This document shows positions 35,580 through 47,409 of a stretch of DNA of 64,000 nt, one piece after another (the stretch's first letter is position 1; every line of letters begins with the position of its first letter). The notes beneath the pieces are model-generated. The model did no database searches. It was given only the letters and a program-made list of their open reading frames with translations, and was not told where the DNA came from. This DNA comes from Isoetes taiwanensis (taxonomy: Eukaryota; Streptophyta; Lycopodiopsida; Isoetales; Isoetaceae). The DNA lies in contig JAJEKV010000425.1 in the NCBI GenBank assembly GCA_021234155.1, positions 62,001 to 126,000 of the forward strand. The letters are read 5' to 3'. Made by a program: the position numbers and the translations under genes.

Positions 35580-36521
35580 TGTAACGTTCCTAACCGACAT
35601 GCCCTTAACCAACTGGGCAAAACCGTCCAGACGTTTATGAGTAGTCACTTCTATCCATTTATGCCGGTGAAAGGGGAATGCCCCACGTGCACATTCAAGG
35701 TTCGAATACTTCGAGCGGTCTACCATGGGCCAAGCATCTCTCCCACTAGAACTAACGCCGCCCCTCGAGCATCCAAGGCTATACTATGTCTATGTCATAC
35801 CATGTCACAATGACTAAGTCTTTGCAAATTACCCATGCATATAGGCACCCATGGAGACTCGAACTCGAAACCTGCTCTGATACCATATCTAAGCATACTC
35901 AAAACTTGTCTTTATTGTAACCTTATCCAACCATGGCCTGAATGCTATCAACTTAGCAACTTATTGTTATTTTACCACTGAATATCAATATATAGATGCT
36001 GCCTGGTTTTCTCAATTTTATCTTCAAAAGGATGCACCTAACATCACATCAAAAATCTTATTCCTCCGATATGGTGAGATGAACCTTCCCTGAATGCTTA
36101 TTCCAAATTTTCTTGCCACCAGAGTATGCTACTACGAGATCACATCTACATTATAAGAAGTGGTTACCAAAGTGAAATACAATACCTGTACCTTAATCTC
36201 CCTCAAACATCACTTCCATTCTTCATAAAACAATTTGTCACGCCTCCTCTAAGGCCGTCATCTCCACATATATTCAATTGAATACTATTAGCATAATCCA
36301 ACAACCTCAATTTAAATCTAGACTTCGCTATCATACATCCAAGGATCCAACTATGCTCTGATACCAACTGTAACGTTCCTAACCGACATGCCCTTAACCA
36401 ACTGGGCAAAACCGTCTAGACGTTTATGAGTAGTCACTTCTACCCATTTATGTCGATTGAAGCCGAACGCCCAATGTGCATTCAAGGTTCGAATATCGGC
36501 GGCTACCATGGGCCCGTTACA
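35580..36521 (-). mobile_element. complete TRIM (942 bp terminal-repeat retrotransposon in miniature)
   Basis: Short LTRs lie at 35580-35736 and 36369-36521 (TGTAACG...CGTTACA at the right copy), homologous along their length. A primer site (36355-36366, TGGTATCAGAGC on the minus strand) is next to the right LTR, a polypurine tract (AGTGGGAGAGA on the minus strand, 35737-35747) next to the left LTR, and the exact 5 bp target duplication GTTCT flanks it (35575-35579 and 36522-36526). No coding capacity. The LTR also carries a tRNA A-box-like phrase (TTGCCCAGTTGGTTAAGG on the minus strand). A second perfect TGGTATCAGAGC lies internally at 35875-35886. Confidence 0.95.
36355..36366 (-). other. 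TRIM primer binding site (tRNA-iMet type)
   Basis: Exact TGGTATCAGAGC on the minus strand, two bases from the LTR end at 36369. It sets the TRIM orientation. Confidence 0.93.
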
Positions 36522-37789
36522 GTTCTTTTGTACGAGGTTGAAGTCTGGGGCCCAGTGGTGTCCCTTGCTACTTGGAGCGACTTAGAACAGGTGCAGAAGG
36601 CCTTCTTAGCACGGGCACTCGGAGTGAAATCCACGGTCCCATATCAAATTTTGTTGCAGGAGACATGTTTCCTGCCACTTTAGCGAGCGGCCCTTGATAG
36701 ACACATCGTCTATTTCCAGAAGGTGGTAAATATCGATGATGATCGTCTACCGCACTTGGCCTATGCAGTGGCAATGGGACCACAACGACTCAAGAATTGT
36801 TGGAAGGATAAAAGAGTGCAAAGGGCTAACTAGATGGAATGTCGGGGAGCACATGTGCATCCGTAGAAACAGAGGCAGATCAGCGGCGACTGAGATGTTA
36901 CCTTGATGCTTGTTTCTCCGGCAAGCTTTGGGATTCCGTGGCCTTGGAGCAAGTCAAAACAAACACATTACAAGCAAAGACATAAATCCCACATTAGAAC
37001 GAGGCCCACAACACTACCTACGTTCACATATCCGCCCCATGAAAAAAGCGCAGCATATCGCCTCCATTCCGCGGGTGCCCACCATCTCCTCGGATTGAGA
37101 CAGTCGATGGATTGGGGAGCCACGTCGGGATAGGGCTTGCCGGTCTTTGCTGCATGTGAGCGTTGAGGGATGAGTGTCACACTTTCAGAGCTGCCCCGAC
37201 ATATGACGGGGATTCCGGACCGCCTATGCTCGATTGATTAGATCTCGATGAGCCGCTACACATGATATCGGCACCGACTTGATTGCACTCACTCGGATCA
37301 TACATTCAGAAGTACCGGACTTGAGGGCACCGGATATGCCCCGATCCAACCATTTTAGAGTTTTTGAGGTCAATTAAGGGCCCTTACTCGATGCCACGCC
37401 AAAAGCTCGGGCCAATGGGGAGCCGAGCTACAGAAGAGTTTTTTTTACCAAGCCTTGGTTTACGCCATTCCAGTGTCAATCGCGACGTAGCTTCTAATAT
37501 CCGTGCCTCTAGCTTTGGGTGTCGATACACACGTAGCAATTATGACCGTTAGCTCCCCCTCAATTCCCTCAGGTGTTTTCTTCAACAAAGTTTTGCCAAG
37601 ATCGATTGCCGCCAAGGGAACTTTTTGATTTGCTCGGGAATTTTCGACCTGCGCCAAAGTGAGTTTCGACCACGAAAAGCTCGATCAAAATAAAATCACC
37701 TAGCCTTTCCTACTATTTTGATTCCACTCCACATTCTGATTTGAATTCTGTGACTTTAGATGGCTATAAGCTCTATCACAATCGGAAAT

Positions 37790-38600
37790 GACTTTGAAAG
37801 TTCGTGGTGTCGCCGGGAGCTTTGTTACACTCCAACCTCGAATGCGAGGTGAATAGCGAGTCAAAAGATGCTTGGGGAGAAGTGATGTTTACGCATATTG
37901 GAAGGCTTTGGTGGTCGGTTTTCGTCAAAGCAAAGAGATATTTGTACAAGTGAGTCATGTATACACTCCAAATGATATGGCAAAAAAAAAAAGCAAGAGA
38001 AGAACTTTCCCACGGTTAGAAGCAAATTGTAAGTATGTACTTCTATGCAATCCATATCTAAATTAGTTAAGTTACTTATCCAGTTCATTCCTATTCTCTC
38101 AGGTTTGTGTATATCTGATGTGGAAAACACAGTCTCTTCACACTCGATAAGTAGTGTATTCCATTGCTTTCACCAAGATATGGGCTCCTTGTTGTTCGAA
38201 GGTAGCATACCAGTGCAGCTCATAGAAAAGGGGTATATGGTTTTGGAGGTATGAATACTCTCCACGAAGGTCCAAGCTTATTGAGCTTCCATTGCCCAGC
38301 CTGTCAGAGCTATACTGCAAGCCTCTGGATGCCACTTCTATCTTACTAGCACAGGGTAAGTTGTCACATGAAATGTTTACGGCATTGAAGGAGAAGGAAG
38401 GTTTCTGCGGGCATGTGAAGACAAATTTAGGAATTGATCTGTTCATTGCCTTATTCAAAATGTTTACAGTTCCGACAGTCGGTGGATAGTTTTTTAGATA
38501 GTCTATTTCTTGAAGGTTGGAGTGCTCGACTTCATGATGGAGCTGAATCTACTGGATGCAGGATAAGTCACGACACGGTTCGGTTCAGATATTGCATCTG
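37790..38600 (+). pseudogene. decayed paralogue of the 28.6-30.35 kb gene
   Basis: The plus strand reads GSFVTLQPRMRGE, VSHVYTPNDMAKKKSKRRTF, PRLEANCK with a donor GTAAGT near 38030, then after an acceptor (CTCTCAG near 38101) GLCISDVENTVSSHSISSVF, MGSLLFEGSIPVQLIEKG, and ATSILLAQGKLSHEMFTALK, KEGFCGHVKTNLGIDLFIAL. All blocks align in order with the minus-strand gene at 30.35-28.6 kb, including the exon junction. Frameshifts and stops after about 38480 show decay. A poly-A run of 11 at 37983-37993 interrupts the first exon. Confidence 0.7.
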
Positions 38601-38689
38601 TATATGAATCTATGTAATATAAATATAAGTGACGATTAATTGGAGATCTATTGTATATTGATTGAAAAGGTTTGCTTTCAGTGTAACAT

Positions 38690-38840
38690 AAAAAATTAAA
38701 GTAGCTACGATGCGAAAACATGAATATCATAAAATAAGGAAGTAGTTATTTTCAAGCACGAAGTAGGCACGGTCTTGAAATTATGTATAACATAAAATAT
38801 GGAAGTGTTATTTTCGCACCGTAGCTACGGTGTGAAATTC
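38690..38840 (+). repeat. 60 bp tandem repeat with CACCGTAGCTACGGTG palindrome (left array)
   Basis: Unit built on GTATAACATAAAATATGGAA, GTGTTATTTTCGCACC, GTAGCTACGGTG. About two and a half units here; further units at 43690-43797 and 49966-50025. The 16 bp palindrome CACCGTAGCTACGGTG is perfect at 38817-38832. Confidence 0.8.
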
Positions 38841-38984
38841 ATTAGAGGTTTGATGGGATCACTTAAGGGCCCTACCCCGATCCCAACATGGAAAATCCAC
38901 TAGGGTTGAGGCCTGAGACTCTAGGTTTCTAATGAACAGGTTGTAGATTCAAATCTTTATTTCATTAACAACCTCAAGAGCATG

Positions 38985-39260
38985 GTTACAGTGCGCATTT
39001 GCCATATCCATAACCAATGGTTACATGCATTTCATACTGTGGCTATTATGCAACACTTTATTTCTTTCTTTTTAGGGATTGGCTACGGTGCGAATTTGTT
39101 ATGTTCCATGACCCAATGAATACATGCATTTTGCATTGTAACCATTGTGCCCTTTTTTCGTGCCCTTTTTTTTTTTAAAGAGGCTACTACTGGTCTTGAA
39201 TTTGCCATGTCCACGCGACCAATGGATACATGCATTTCGCAACGTAATTCATTGTGGTTT
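38985..39260 (+). repeat. 75-100 bp repeat family, left array
   Basis: Three degenerate copies of a unit containing GGCTACGGTGCGAATTTGC, CATGTCCACG, CCAATGGATACATGCATTT and GTAACCATTGTG (starts near 38985, 39070 and 39180). Two more lie at 43215-43480, in the same orientation, on the other side of the ABCF-type pseudogene. Confidence 0.75.
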
Positions 39261-39531
39261 TTTTTCAATAATTTTTTAGCATCGTTTGCACAAACGCAAG
39301 TGGACACTTTGAAGCAATTCTAGAGTGTCCACGCGTTGGCTGCCGTGTGGGATTTTGTGCGGCGGTGATCTGCTTCCTTCGTTGGATTTCATCTACGGCT
39401 TCAAAAATTCATGGAAATTCCAAGTCGAGGCGATTATGGGTGCAGGGATATCTTCGCGAGGAAGTGTTCCCGGCATTGTGAGCAGCAAAGATTGAAAACC
39501 TGTGTTTGGCGGCTGAGTAAAGAATTTCGTC

Positions 39532-39796
39532 TCTTGGTCTGCGGCCCGCGGTGTGTAACAAGTCAAGCTTCTGGGAACGGCATCGTGAAATTCCGTTGGT
39601 TAGTCCTTTTTTTACGCAAATGGGTTACGCCCATCCGTTTTATCTGGCCCGAAGAGTCCTATCTTGGTCTCTCGCAGCCCACGTGTAACAAGTCAAGCTT
39701 CGGGGAATGTGCATCAGGAAATTCCGTTGGTTAGTCCTTTTTTTTACGCAAATGGGTTCTGCCTTATCCATTTTTTGTACTGACAGAAGAGTCCTA
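39532..39796 (+). repeat. tandem duplication of about 130 bp
   Basis: 39532-39661 and 39662-39796 share TCTTGGTCT...TGTAACAAGTCAAGCTTC...AAATTCCGTTGGTTAGTCC...GAAGAGTCCTA with scattered substitutions. The 107-codon frame over it is created by the repeat and is not taken as a gene. Confidence 0.88.
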
Positions 39797-39869
39797 TCAG
39801 CGGTTTAGCATTCCTCAATGTTCGAGAGGACTATTCAATGCAAAATGCTTGTTGTGGAAGGAATTGAGG

Positions 39870-42800
39870 ATGCTATTGCCGTTGATCGAAGCACCAAGAA
39901 AGGAAAAAAAAATTTCTTCGAGCATCGGGCATGACTTGTGGGTAAGGCTAGAGCATATTAAAAAACCTTCAAAGGGAACACATTGTCAAGGATGTGAATT
40001 GGGAGGTCAAGAAAGGGGAGAGAGTTGGCTTAGTTGGGGTGAATGGCTACAGTAAAACAACCCAGTTTGAAAATCATCACCTTGGAGGAGGAAGAACCCG
40101 ATTCGTGTGGAGTGTAATTAAAGCTAAAGAAGATATAGATTGCTTTCCTTACCGGTGAATTTGATGTGGTCTTGGCGTAACATTGAGAGAAGAGCTTAGC
40201 AATTGCTTTTCAAGAACAAATGGTTATTTTACAAGACTCGAGCAAGTCCGTAAGGCTCTTGAAAGTGCCATTGATGACATGGACCGCATGGGCAAAGCTA
40301 CTTGATGAGCTAGGATAAGCTACAAGAGGCAAAAGTGTGCGGATGCATGTGTATGACATTGATGTCAAGATCAATAAGATGATCGCAGCTAGGGTTTTCA
40401 AAAGAAGATAGTGGCATTGGTGGCTTCCTTTAGTGGTGGGCAAGGTTTGTAGCTTAGAGTTCATATTTTAGGGTTTATAGTCTAATATAAAAGTTGTGCA
40501 ACTGCTTGTTTGGGCTTTTCAGCCCGGTCGCAAAGATGAAGGCATGGTGGTTTTAATAGAACCTATATCATTACAGAGGGTCACTTTGTGCAAAAGGTAA
40601 ATGTAGCAGCCTGGCAAGCAACCAATAAGCATGCATCTCTACAAATACAATAGTCTAGTCTAGTCACAGTGCTCTAAATTTCTTTACGTTTTCAATCGTA
40701 AAAAATATATTGTACGCTTGTAATATCTTGAAGCTTCCTATTTACAGGCTCCCATCATATTTTCAGTTTTCATGGTGCATGGTGACTCCAAAATGTTTAA
40801 TCTTCTTGGACACGCGGCATTTGGACAAAGCAGGAATTACTTTTTGATATTATTGATGCGCATGCTTACTTGCAACATGCAAGAACTTATGGGAATGTTA
40901 AATTAGGGATGGAACTTTGATCAAATAATCTTGTTGGATCCCCAATGATGGCTGGTGTGCCCACGATGCTTATGCGTCGCATATATTCTTGTCGCATAGA
41001 AAGGAATGCCAGTAGGCGAAGAACTCTAAGTAAGGTGTGCTAGTTCATGGAAACAACCGCCAAGGCTTGATTGAGGTTAACAGCCCTTTCCCAAATGCGT
41101 GAGCAGGTGTTCTCTTGTTCCGCATACAAACTAGTCATCCATTAGATCCCTGGCCCTTGAAGAGGTTACGATTACCAGAATCTGGCCGCGGTAGCTGGAG
41201 CAACTCCGTGAGGTAAACTAGCTACAGCTTTAAATATGCATGTCTTGTTACTTAATTGAAATATCTAATATCGATACCTAGATGCCATGAGATTTGTGGA
41301 GGTTATTCAATGAACCTTCCAAAGAGGTGGTATGCTCCTTGCGTGATGCTTTTTTCCAATCTTTTATCAAACCAAGCTTACTATGTTTCACAACGCAAAA
41401 GGGAGCCATTGTTCCTTTGGTACCGCCCCGGAGACAAAGCAAGGCTTATAGTATATAACCTTCTGACAAATGAAACAAGTATCTAGGTTGTGGAACCGAT
41501 GTAAGTTTGCGCGGCTATAACGAGGTGGTCAAAGTAATTCCGATGTGTAACCTTCAATGGTAAGAAACTTTGAGCTTTTATAGCACTTTTATCCCCTGCC
41601 TTGGAAAGAAATTTAATGCCCCAATTAACCTTTAACCCTCGCTTATGTGATATACAACAAGTTTATCAATCATGTTTCCTTCTATTTGTATACAAATTTG
41701 TTTATTGATATTTGCATGTTTTGAACAATATGCACTCTCCCTTCAATGGTAAAGTGTGTGATTTCTAGTAGTAGGCCATAGGTTTTTACTAGTAATTACT
41801 TAGAATTGCCTCGATATATTGTATAATTACCCCTTAATTCCATTTGTAGTGGTCCAAAAACCATATCCAATTGATGCAATATGGTGCAAGATTTTTATAT
41901 GAATAGTGCAATATACACATCCTATTTGCATGACTTACATATTCTATGCATTTCATAATGTGCCCCGCTTAGCTACACGCCCAATTATGAAGAGACTTCG
42001 TTCTATGGGTTTCACAATGTGCTCTCTCACGAAGTTCTTTTGTGTAGATTGAGCTTACATATTAGATTTACCTAAACATAATGTGTATGCATATAGTCAC
42101 CAATTTTGAGAACATTGTAATGGCATAAATTAGATTGCTAAAATGGATCTTAGAACTTTTACAACACCTGATAATCTTTCTTTGAGCATAGTGCCCTTTT
42201 TATTTTAAAATTTGGTTCAAATCAAGGTTCTCTAGAGGAATACTAATTTTTTGTTTCTACATTTTGATGCTTATACTTGATACATTGGCCATCAGAAGAG
42301 TTATGGACCTTTCCAAGAAGCAATGAGAAAAAGAGGTGTAGAGATAACATGGAGCTTGTCATGGTAGATCCATAGTAAGTCGCTGATGTTCCATAAGCTG
42401 CCCTTCCTTGTAGATTAACATGATGCCGCTACAGTGTAGGCTACTATTCCGAAGCGTATATTCCCAAAGAGGAGACTAGCAAAGCTACTACTATTTAGTA
42501 GAACCGAAAGTGATTGCTCCATGGAAAATGGATATGCACGACCGCTGAAGGGATTCACATATTCTGTAAATCTAAAGATCAAAATTTATTCCATTGCCAC
42601 CTTCGTCCCTTTGCACAATTACACCCCCTTCCCATATCGATCACATCGCAAGTTTCTTACATATCTTCTTCAACCTGATCTTTACTCCCCGCCGCATACA
42701 TATCTTCAAGTGAGATTATTGTTGATATAATCCGATCTATGTCTATCAAGAGCTATGCTTGAGTTGGAATCACATGATGTATCATGATTTGCATACATAA

Positions 42801-43110
42801 GGTATATCAAAGATAGTGGTATATTAGTGGTGGCGTGCCATTTTTATCATATCCATTGAATATTAAAGACATTGAGTGGACTTCTTACATAGGCTCTTTT
42901 GATTTTGTTAGGAACCAGATCTTGACACAATTGAATGGCTTGAGGGTTACTTAAGGAAGCAGGAAGTACCCATGGTTATAGTTTCTCACGACGTAGCTTT
43001 CCCTGGACCAGCTTTGCACAAAGATAGTGGAAACCCACATGGGGTATCTCAAATTTTTGAAGGAAATTATAGCAAAATTATGTGCAATCAAAAGCTACTT
43101 GATAGAATCC
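39870..43110 (+). pseudogene. ABCF-type ATPase (GCN20/ABCF5-like), two fragments
   Basis: ABCF proteins have two ABC ATPase domains and no membrane segments, and act on ribosomes. First fragment (39930-40450): VRLEHIKK, VKDVNWEVKKGERVGLVGVN then GYSKTT at the Walker A (the second Gly is Ser), FDVVL, RLEQVRKALESAIDDMDRMG, LLDELDKLQEAK, DIDVKINKMIAA across several frames. Second fragment (about 42915-43100): DLDTIEWLEGYLRKQEVPMV, IVSHDVAFPGPALH, VSQIFEGNYSKI, which follow the Walker B/D-loop and H-loop. The signature and Walker B block itself are not seen; the 2.4 kb between is either intron or unrelated. Multiple frameshifts make it a pseudogene. Confidence 0.82.
40470..42900. other. long non-coding stretch between ABCF fragments
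   Basis: AT-rich with no named coding block; a 76-codon open frame at 41256-41486 has no recognisable features. Best read as a retained long intron or intervening insertions. Confidence 0.4.
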
Positions 43111-43214
43111 CTGCCTAAAGAGCGTTTTACACATCACGCCCAATCCAATGTATGACTCAAATCTTGCAATTTTTCTATGCAAAGTAATCAAACGTGCTTT
43201 TGACTAGTTTTTTT

Positions 43215-43490
43215 TTTTTTTTTAGGGGCGTGAGCTATAGTGCTGACTTTGCCATGTCCACGTACCCCCAACTGGGATACATGCATTTTTAATCAGAATT
43301 CTCAGGATTTTTTTTTTTTTCTCTTTTTTTTTCTTTTTCTTTCTTTCTTTCTTTTCTTTCTTTTCTTTTCTTTCTTTCTTTCTTTCTTTCTTTTATATTA
43401 AAGTGGGTTACAAGTATGAATTTGCCATGTCCACAAAACCCCCAACGATGGATATATATGCATTTCAAGATCAGAACCATCAAGGCCTAC
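43215..43490 (+). repeat. 75-100 bp repeat family, right array, with TTTC tract
   Basis: Two copies of the family seen at 38985-39260 (GTGAGCTATAGTGCTGACTTTG.. near 43229 and GTGGGTTACAAGTATGAATTTG.. near 43403) separated by a pyrimidine tract of T runs and TTTC repeats at 43307-43393. Confidence 0.75.
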
Positions 43491-43689
43491 TCTTTTTCAT
43501 AGTCAATTTGAGAATAACTAATCTAGAGACTACTTTTTGAACTCACAAAATACTACTCAAAATTTAATGAAACAAAAAGAGTTGTCATTGCCTAAATATC
43601 AATGTTCATTGCTCTAAATTACCGAAAAGCATCCTCATCAACTTCCTCCCCTTCAATTGAACCTCTTCTTGTATGGCAGCTATAAAATA

Positions 43690-43797
43690 AGGAAGTGTTG
43701 TTTTGTAATCACTATGTACGGCGAAAATGTGTATAACATAAAAATATGGAAGTGTTATTTTCACCGTAGCCACTGCATTTAAATTGTGTATAACATG
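43690..43797 (+). repeat. 60 bp palindromic repeat, right array (split by LINE)
   Basis: Nearly two units of the repeat found at 38690-38840; the third unit resumes at 49966 after the LINE insertion. Confidence 0.8.
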
Positions 43798-46050
43798 ATA
43801 GGAAGCAACATAGGAAGCAACTTGGACGTGACTCTAAACGCCATGTAGAGATGGCGCTTTGCATTTTCGATTGTATCCGAGCATCTCGCGTCGGACCGGG
43901 CGATTCTTGGTGCGTTGGAAAGCGGATTCAGAGAGCTTTCCAAGGTATATAGCTTGTTAAGTTTTCAGGTCTATAGCTAGGCCGGATTTTCACCGGAAAA
44001 TTTTTCGCCAGCATGGCTCCCCCCGCACAAATTCTCGCACTAAGGCTCTTTGGTTCAGCTGAGATTCCGCTTGGGGTTGAAACCGGTGAGATGGCGAAGG
44101 AAGAGTCCTAAGGAAAAGGGATTGGCCACGTTGAGCTTGAGACAGATGTGCGCCTCCTTCCGTGATCACGTATACCATGTCGTAATCACTTGAGGATTTA
44201 CTAACCGCAAATCTTGGTTCACAAGGAGAGGCATTCGATTTAATAGAAGGTGAGAAAGAAGCAATTAATGCTATGGATATTGATCCCCAAAGGCAATTGT
44301 TGAGGGATATCAAAGCTCTTTAGAGTCACCTCGCCAGATAGGTATGTCAATCCGCCTCTTCCTTTCAATTCGGGTTTAGAGAATTCAGAAAATTGTGTGC
44401 CTAAGAACTCCAACCCATATTCCTTCAAGCATCGCCATGAAACAGATTCAGAAACCCCTCTTCACCCGGCGCTAGAGAGAGGAGGTTGCCAAGGAAGGTG
44501 ATATAGGTGTAGCGACGACTGGAGGGAGCCAAATCCACCTTCGTGACTCACCGAGGAGGTTAGAGACCTCTCAAAGCTGCTAAAACTGGGCCAACATCAA
44601 GACGCCCAAACTGGAGGACAAATGACACAAGAGGCCCCTGCCTCTCCTCGGCCCGTGCTTTTTAAACCGGATTAAGCGTAAGGTGCCCCCACCATGGGAG
44701 TGCTCGTGTGGAAGAGGCTATGAAGTTTGTGGATGATCATTATTCGCTTGACTTATTTAGCAAAGGTTTTCCAAAGCAGATCCTTGGATAGATATAGACC
44801 ATGCTCTGCGATATTCGGACTATAGAGAATTTGGTCTCCTTTGCGATTAGGGTACTTCAGGGATAGTTTTGGACACGCCAAGGTTTAGCTCATGGCTCTC
44901 CTGGACATTTGAGGCGGATTGATTTGCCCGGTACCAGTCTTTAAAAATTTTTTGCCTAATAATTTTTTTCCTCATTATGTTCGAGGTTGAGTCTTCTGCA
45001 AGTACACGGTTGGTTAGTCGAGGGGTTGATGCCTTAGGTGAGGCATATGTTCTCAGACGGGGCCTATACTCCAGCTATGTCCACGAAGCTCTTGACAACG
45101 GTGTAAAAATCCCATGTTGGTTTCCAAATCATGGATTTGCCTCCAGATATGCCGGGTTCCCGAAGTTCTTGGTTTCTATGGCTTAATGGTCTTGGGGTTC
45201 ACTTAGCTCATTCCATTGTTCAGACACCTAGGATATAAAGTTGCTTTGCCGCTTCCCGCAGCCTTTGCCCATTTCTATACCTCGGCCCCAGAGTGGTTCT
45301 TGGCATTTTCATTTCAGTTTTCTCAATGGCCCCGATTCAGCGATGTTCCCTTCCATCGCTCTTCCCCGGTAGGGTTGATAATGATGATCCTCATGGGGTG
45401 GTAGTGCTCGAGCCCCAGCCTAGAGGTATTCTCGCTGAAAGTGGTCATGGGGTGGTAGTGATCGAACCCCGCCCAGAGGTGTTCGTGGGCGAAAGTGGTC
45501 ATGGGGGTGGTAGTGATCGAGCCCCAGTTGGAGGCCGAATCCCGGATGGTTTTGTTGTTGGAGGAGGCAATTGTGACCAAGGCCCACGGTTGAGATGTTA
45601 GCATTCTAGATATCACGTGTGGAGTTCCATATGGCGTAAGTCTGAGATGATATTGTCCGAACCCCAGGCGGAGGTAATCAAGGGATCGTCCCACTAATGG
45701 CAATGCTAGGGGTGGTAGACCTCTTGAGGGTACTAGCACCTCATGTCCCAGCCTCTGGGATAGTGATGATGCCGGTAGGCTTGGAGGTGTTGGTTCCGGA
45801 GAGCCGTAGGGATGGTCGTAGTGTTGGGGGGTGGTAGGGTTCGAGCCCCGACCGAAGGGCCAGTCTCAAGTGAAGGGGGGGCCTCCGTCCGACTATGAGC
45901 ATATGCAAGAAGCCAGGCAAATTGTTAACCTGGACTAGGTTGAGAGAGTTGGGCTGATGAGGTAGACCGTGATCTCTGAGGTCAATCCATTGGCTCTAGA
46001 AGGCCCGGCAGGTTTCACCCCCTGAGGAGGAGGAACAAGATTGTTGTGGG

Positions 46051-46480
46051 ATGAATAGGACAATTCTGGCTTGGAATGTGAGGGGGGTGCGGTCCTCTAG
46101 TAGTAAGAGGGCTAGAGTTTCTTTTGGCGCTCGGGCCTTCCATCCCGATATTGTTTGTATTCGTGGAGCATAAGTGCCACAGGGGAGATATGACACAATT
46201 GATGGATATGGTTGAAAGACATTTTGCATCCATTGCCTCTTCCTGGGCCCCTAGTGGGGGTACTCTTATTTATTGCTTGGAAAAATGAATGTTAATGTTA
46301 CGCATCCGCAGCAGATAAGCATGGTCGCTAGGCAATTATTAAGTGGCTTGAGGGAGGACATGAATGGGGGATTGTGAATGTCTATGCCTCAAACCAGCCA
46401 TCTCAGAGGTGCTCAGGCCACAATAAGAAACAAGATAAGGAATCTTGGTGGTTTGGTAAGTAGCATGGTTGCTACTAGGA
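46051..46480 (+). pseudogene. LINE ORF2 endonuclease domain remnant
   Basis: ATG at 46051 gives MNRTILAWNVRGVRSSSSKR and FHPDIVCIRG before a stop. The WNVRG start is the hallmark of apurinic-type LINE endonucleases; the catalytic Glu expected after DIVCI (LQET in relatives) is lost. Later endonuclease motifs are only faint. Confidence 0.8.
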
Positions 46481-47409
46481 GACTTTAATATGGTAGAGAG
46501 CAAAGATCAGACGCTCGCCCCCAAAAGCTAAATTGTGGGGTGGTTTTGAGAGGGACCAATGGTCTAGATTATTGTAGGATTTGGCTATGGTAGAGGTGGA
46601 AGGAGATTTGTCTCTTCACATGGTGCAATAGGCAGATCGGGGCGGGGCGGGCCTATGCCGTGCATGATAGATGTTATGCCTCCCCTCACAAGCATTGGAT
46701 GAAGTACCGCGTCTCTCATGATAGGAGCAACATTCTTTCCACCTCCATTTCAGACCATTATCCTCAATTGTTCTCAGAGCTGTAATACTTCTACCCCTAA
46801 ACCCTCCGCACGTTGTTTCGTCTCAACATTTGCTTCTTGGACGGATGAAGTCTTCGCCTCATTGGTTTGGACTTGTGGCTCAACACCTTCTCCTCTCCTC
46901 AGTGGAATGGCGTGCATGGTGGCAGCATTGGCTAGGTTAAACGCTTTGCTAAGGCTTTGGTAGGCAAATGAGTTTAACAGATGGCTGTGAACTCCACTTA
47001 CTCTAGAGAGTTGGGGCGATTCTCGCACAACCTTCCGATGGCATCCGGAGAATGTCATACATCGCAGCCAGCATCATATCTCTAGAGACGGCCAAAGTTC
47101 TGGTGAAGCTCGGGTGAAGTCCTGACTTACTTGGCTGAAACAAGGAGACACGAGCTCTTCAGCTTTTTAGGGCAGCAAGGCAAATAATATGCGCCGCCAA
47201 TGGCATCCCTTACTTTGTCGATGGTCGTGAAATTGGAGGATCCCGCTGGATCTCCGTGAGGTATGTGCATGGCCATTTTTCAATGTTCTTTTGCTAAGTA
47301 GCCGCTTCCATACGCAGCAAGAAATGCAGACTGTTTGGTCAAGCAGTTAAGCCATCTATCTTGCACCATCAACGGATAGTTTAAAAAAATGTAAACTCTC
47401 CAAGGAAGA

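Larger units (their letters stand above)
35463..37350 (+). pseudogene. LINE ORF2 C-terminal fragment, split by the TRIM
   Basis: Before and after the TRIM the plus strand reads LVEPVLLYEVEVWGP (35557-35579 joined to 36527-36555), then KAFLARALGVKSTVPYQIL, LQETCFLPL, and further on DRHIVYFQKVVNIDDDRLPH and LAYAVAMGP. This is the post-RT region of RTE/L1-like non-LTR ORF2 (LLYGxEVWG ... GVKxTTPYxxLLxETG ... LP). Stops (after FLPL, in NCWKDKRVQRAN) make it dead. The target site of the TRIM inside the Val-Leu-Leu-Tyr codons shows the LINE fragment was already present when the TRIM inserted. Confidence 0.75.

Noticed and set aside
35875-35886. Second TGGTATCAGAGC as evidence of another LTR element
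   Set aside because: No LTR end lies next to it and it is inside the TRIM bounded by the GTTCT duplication; kept only as a TRIM oddity.
45293-45739. Overlapping open frames of 102 and 138 codons on both strands
   Set aside because: They come from a short internal repeat (GAAAGTGGTCATGGGGTGGTAG) inside the LINE ORF1 region.
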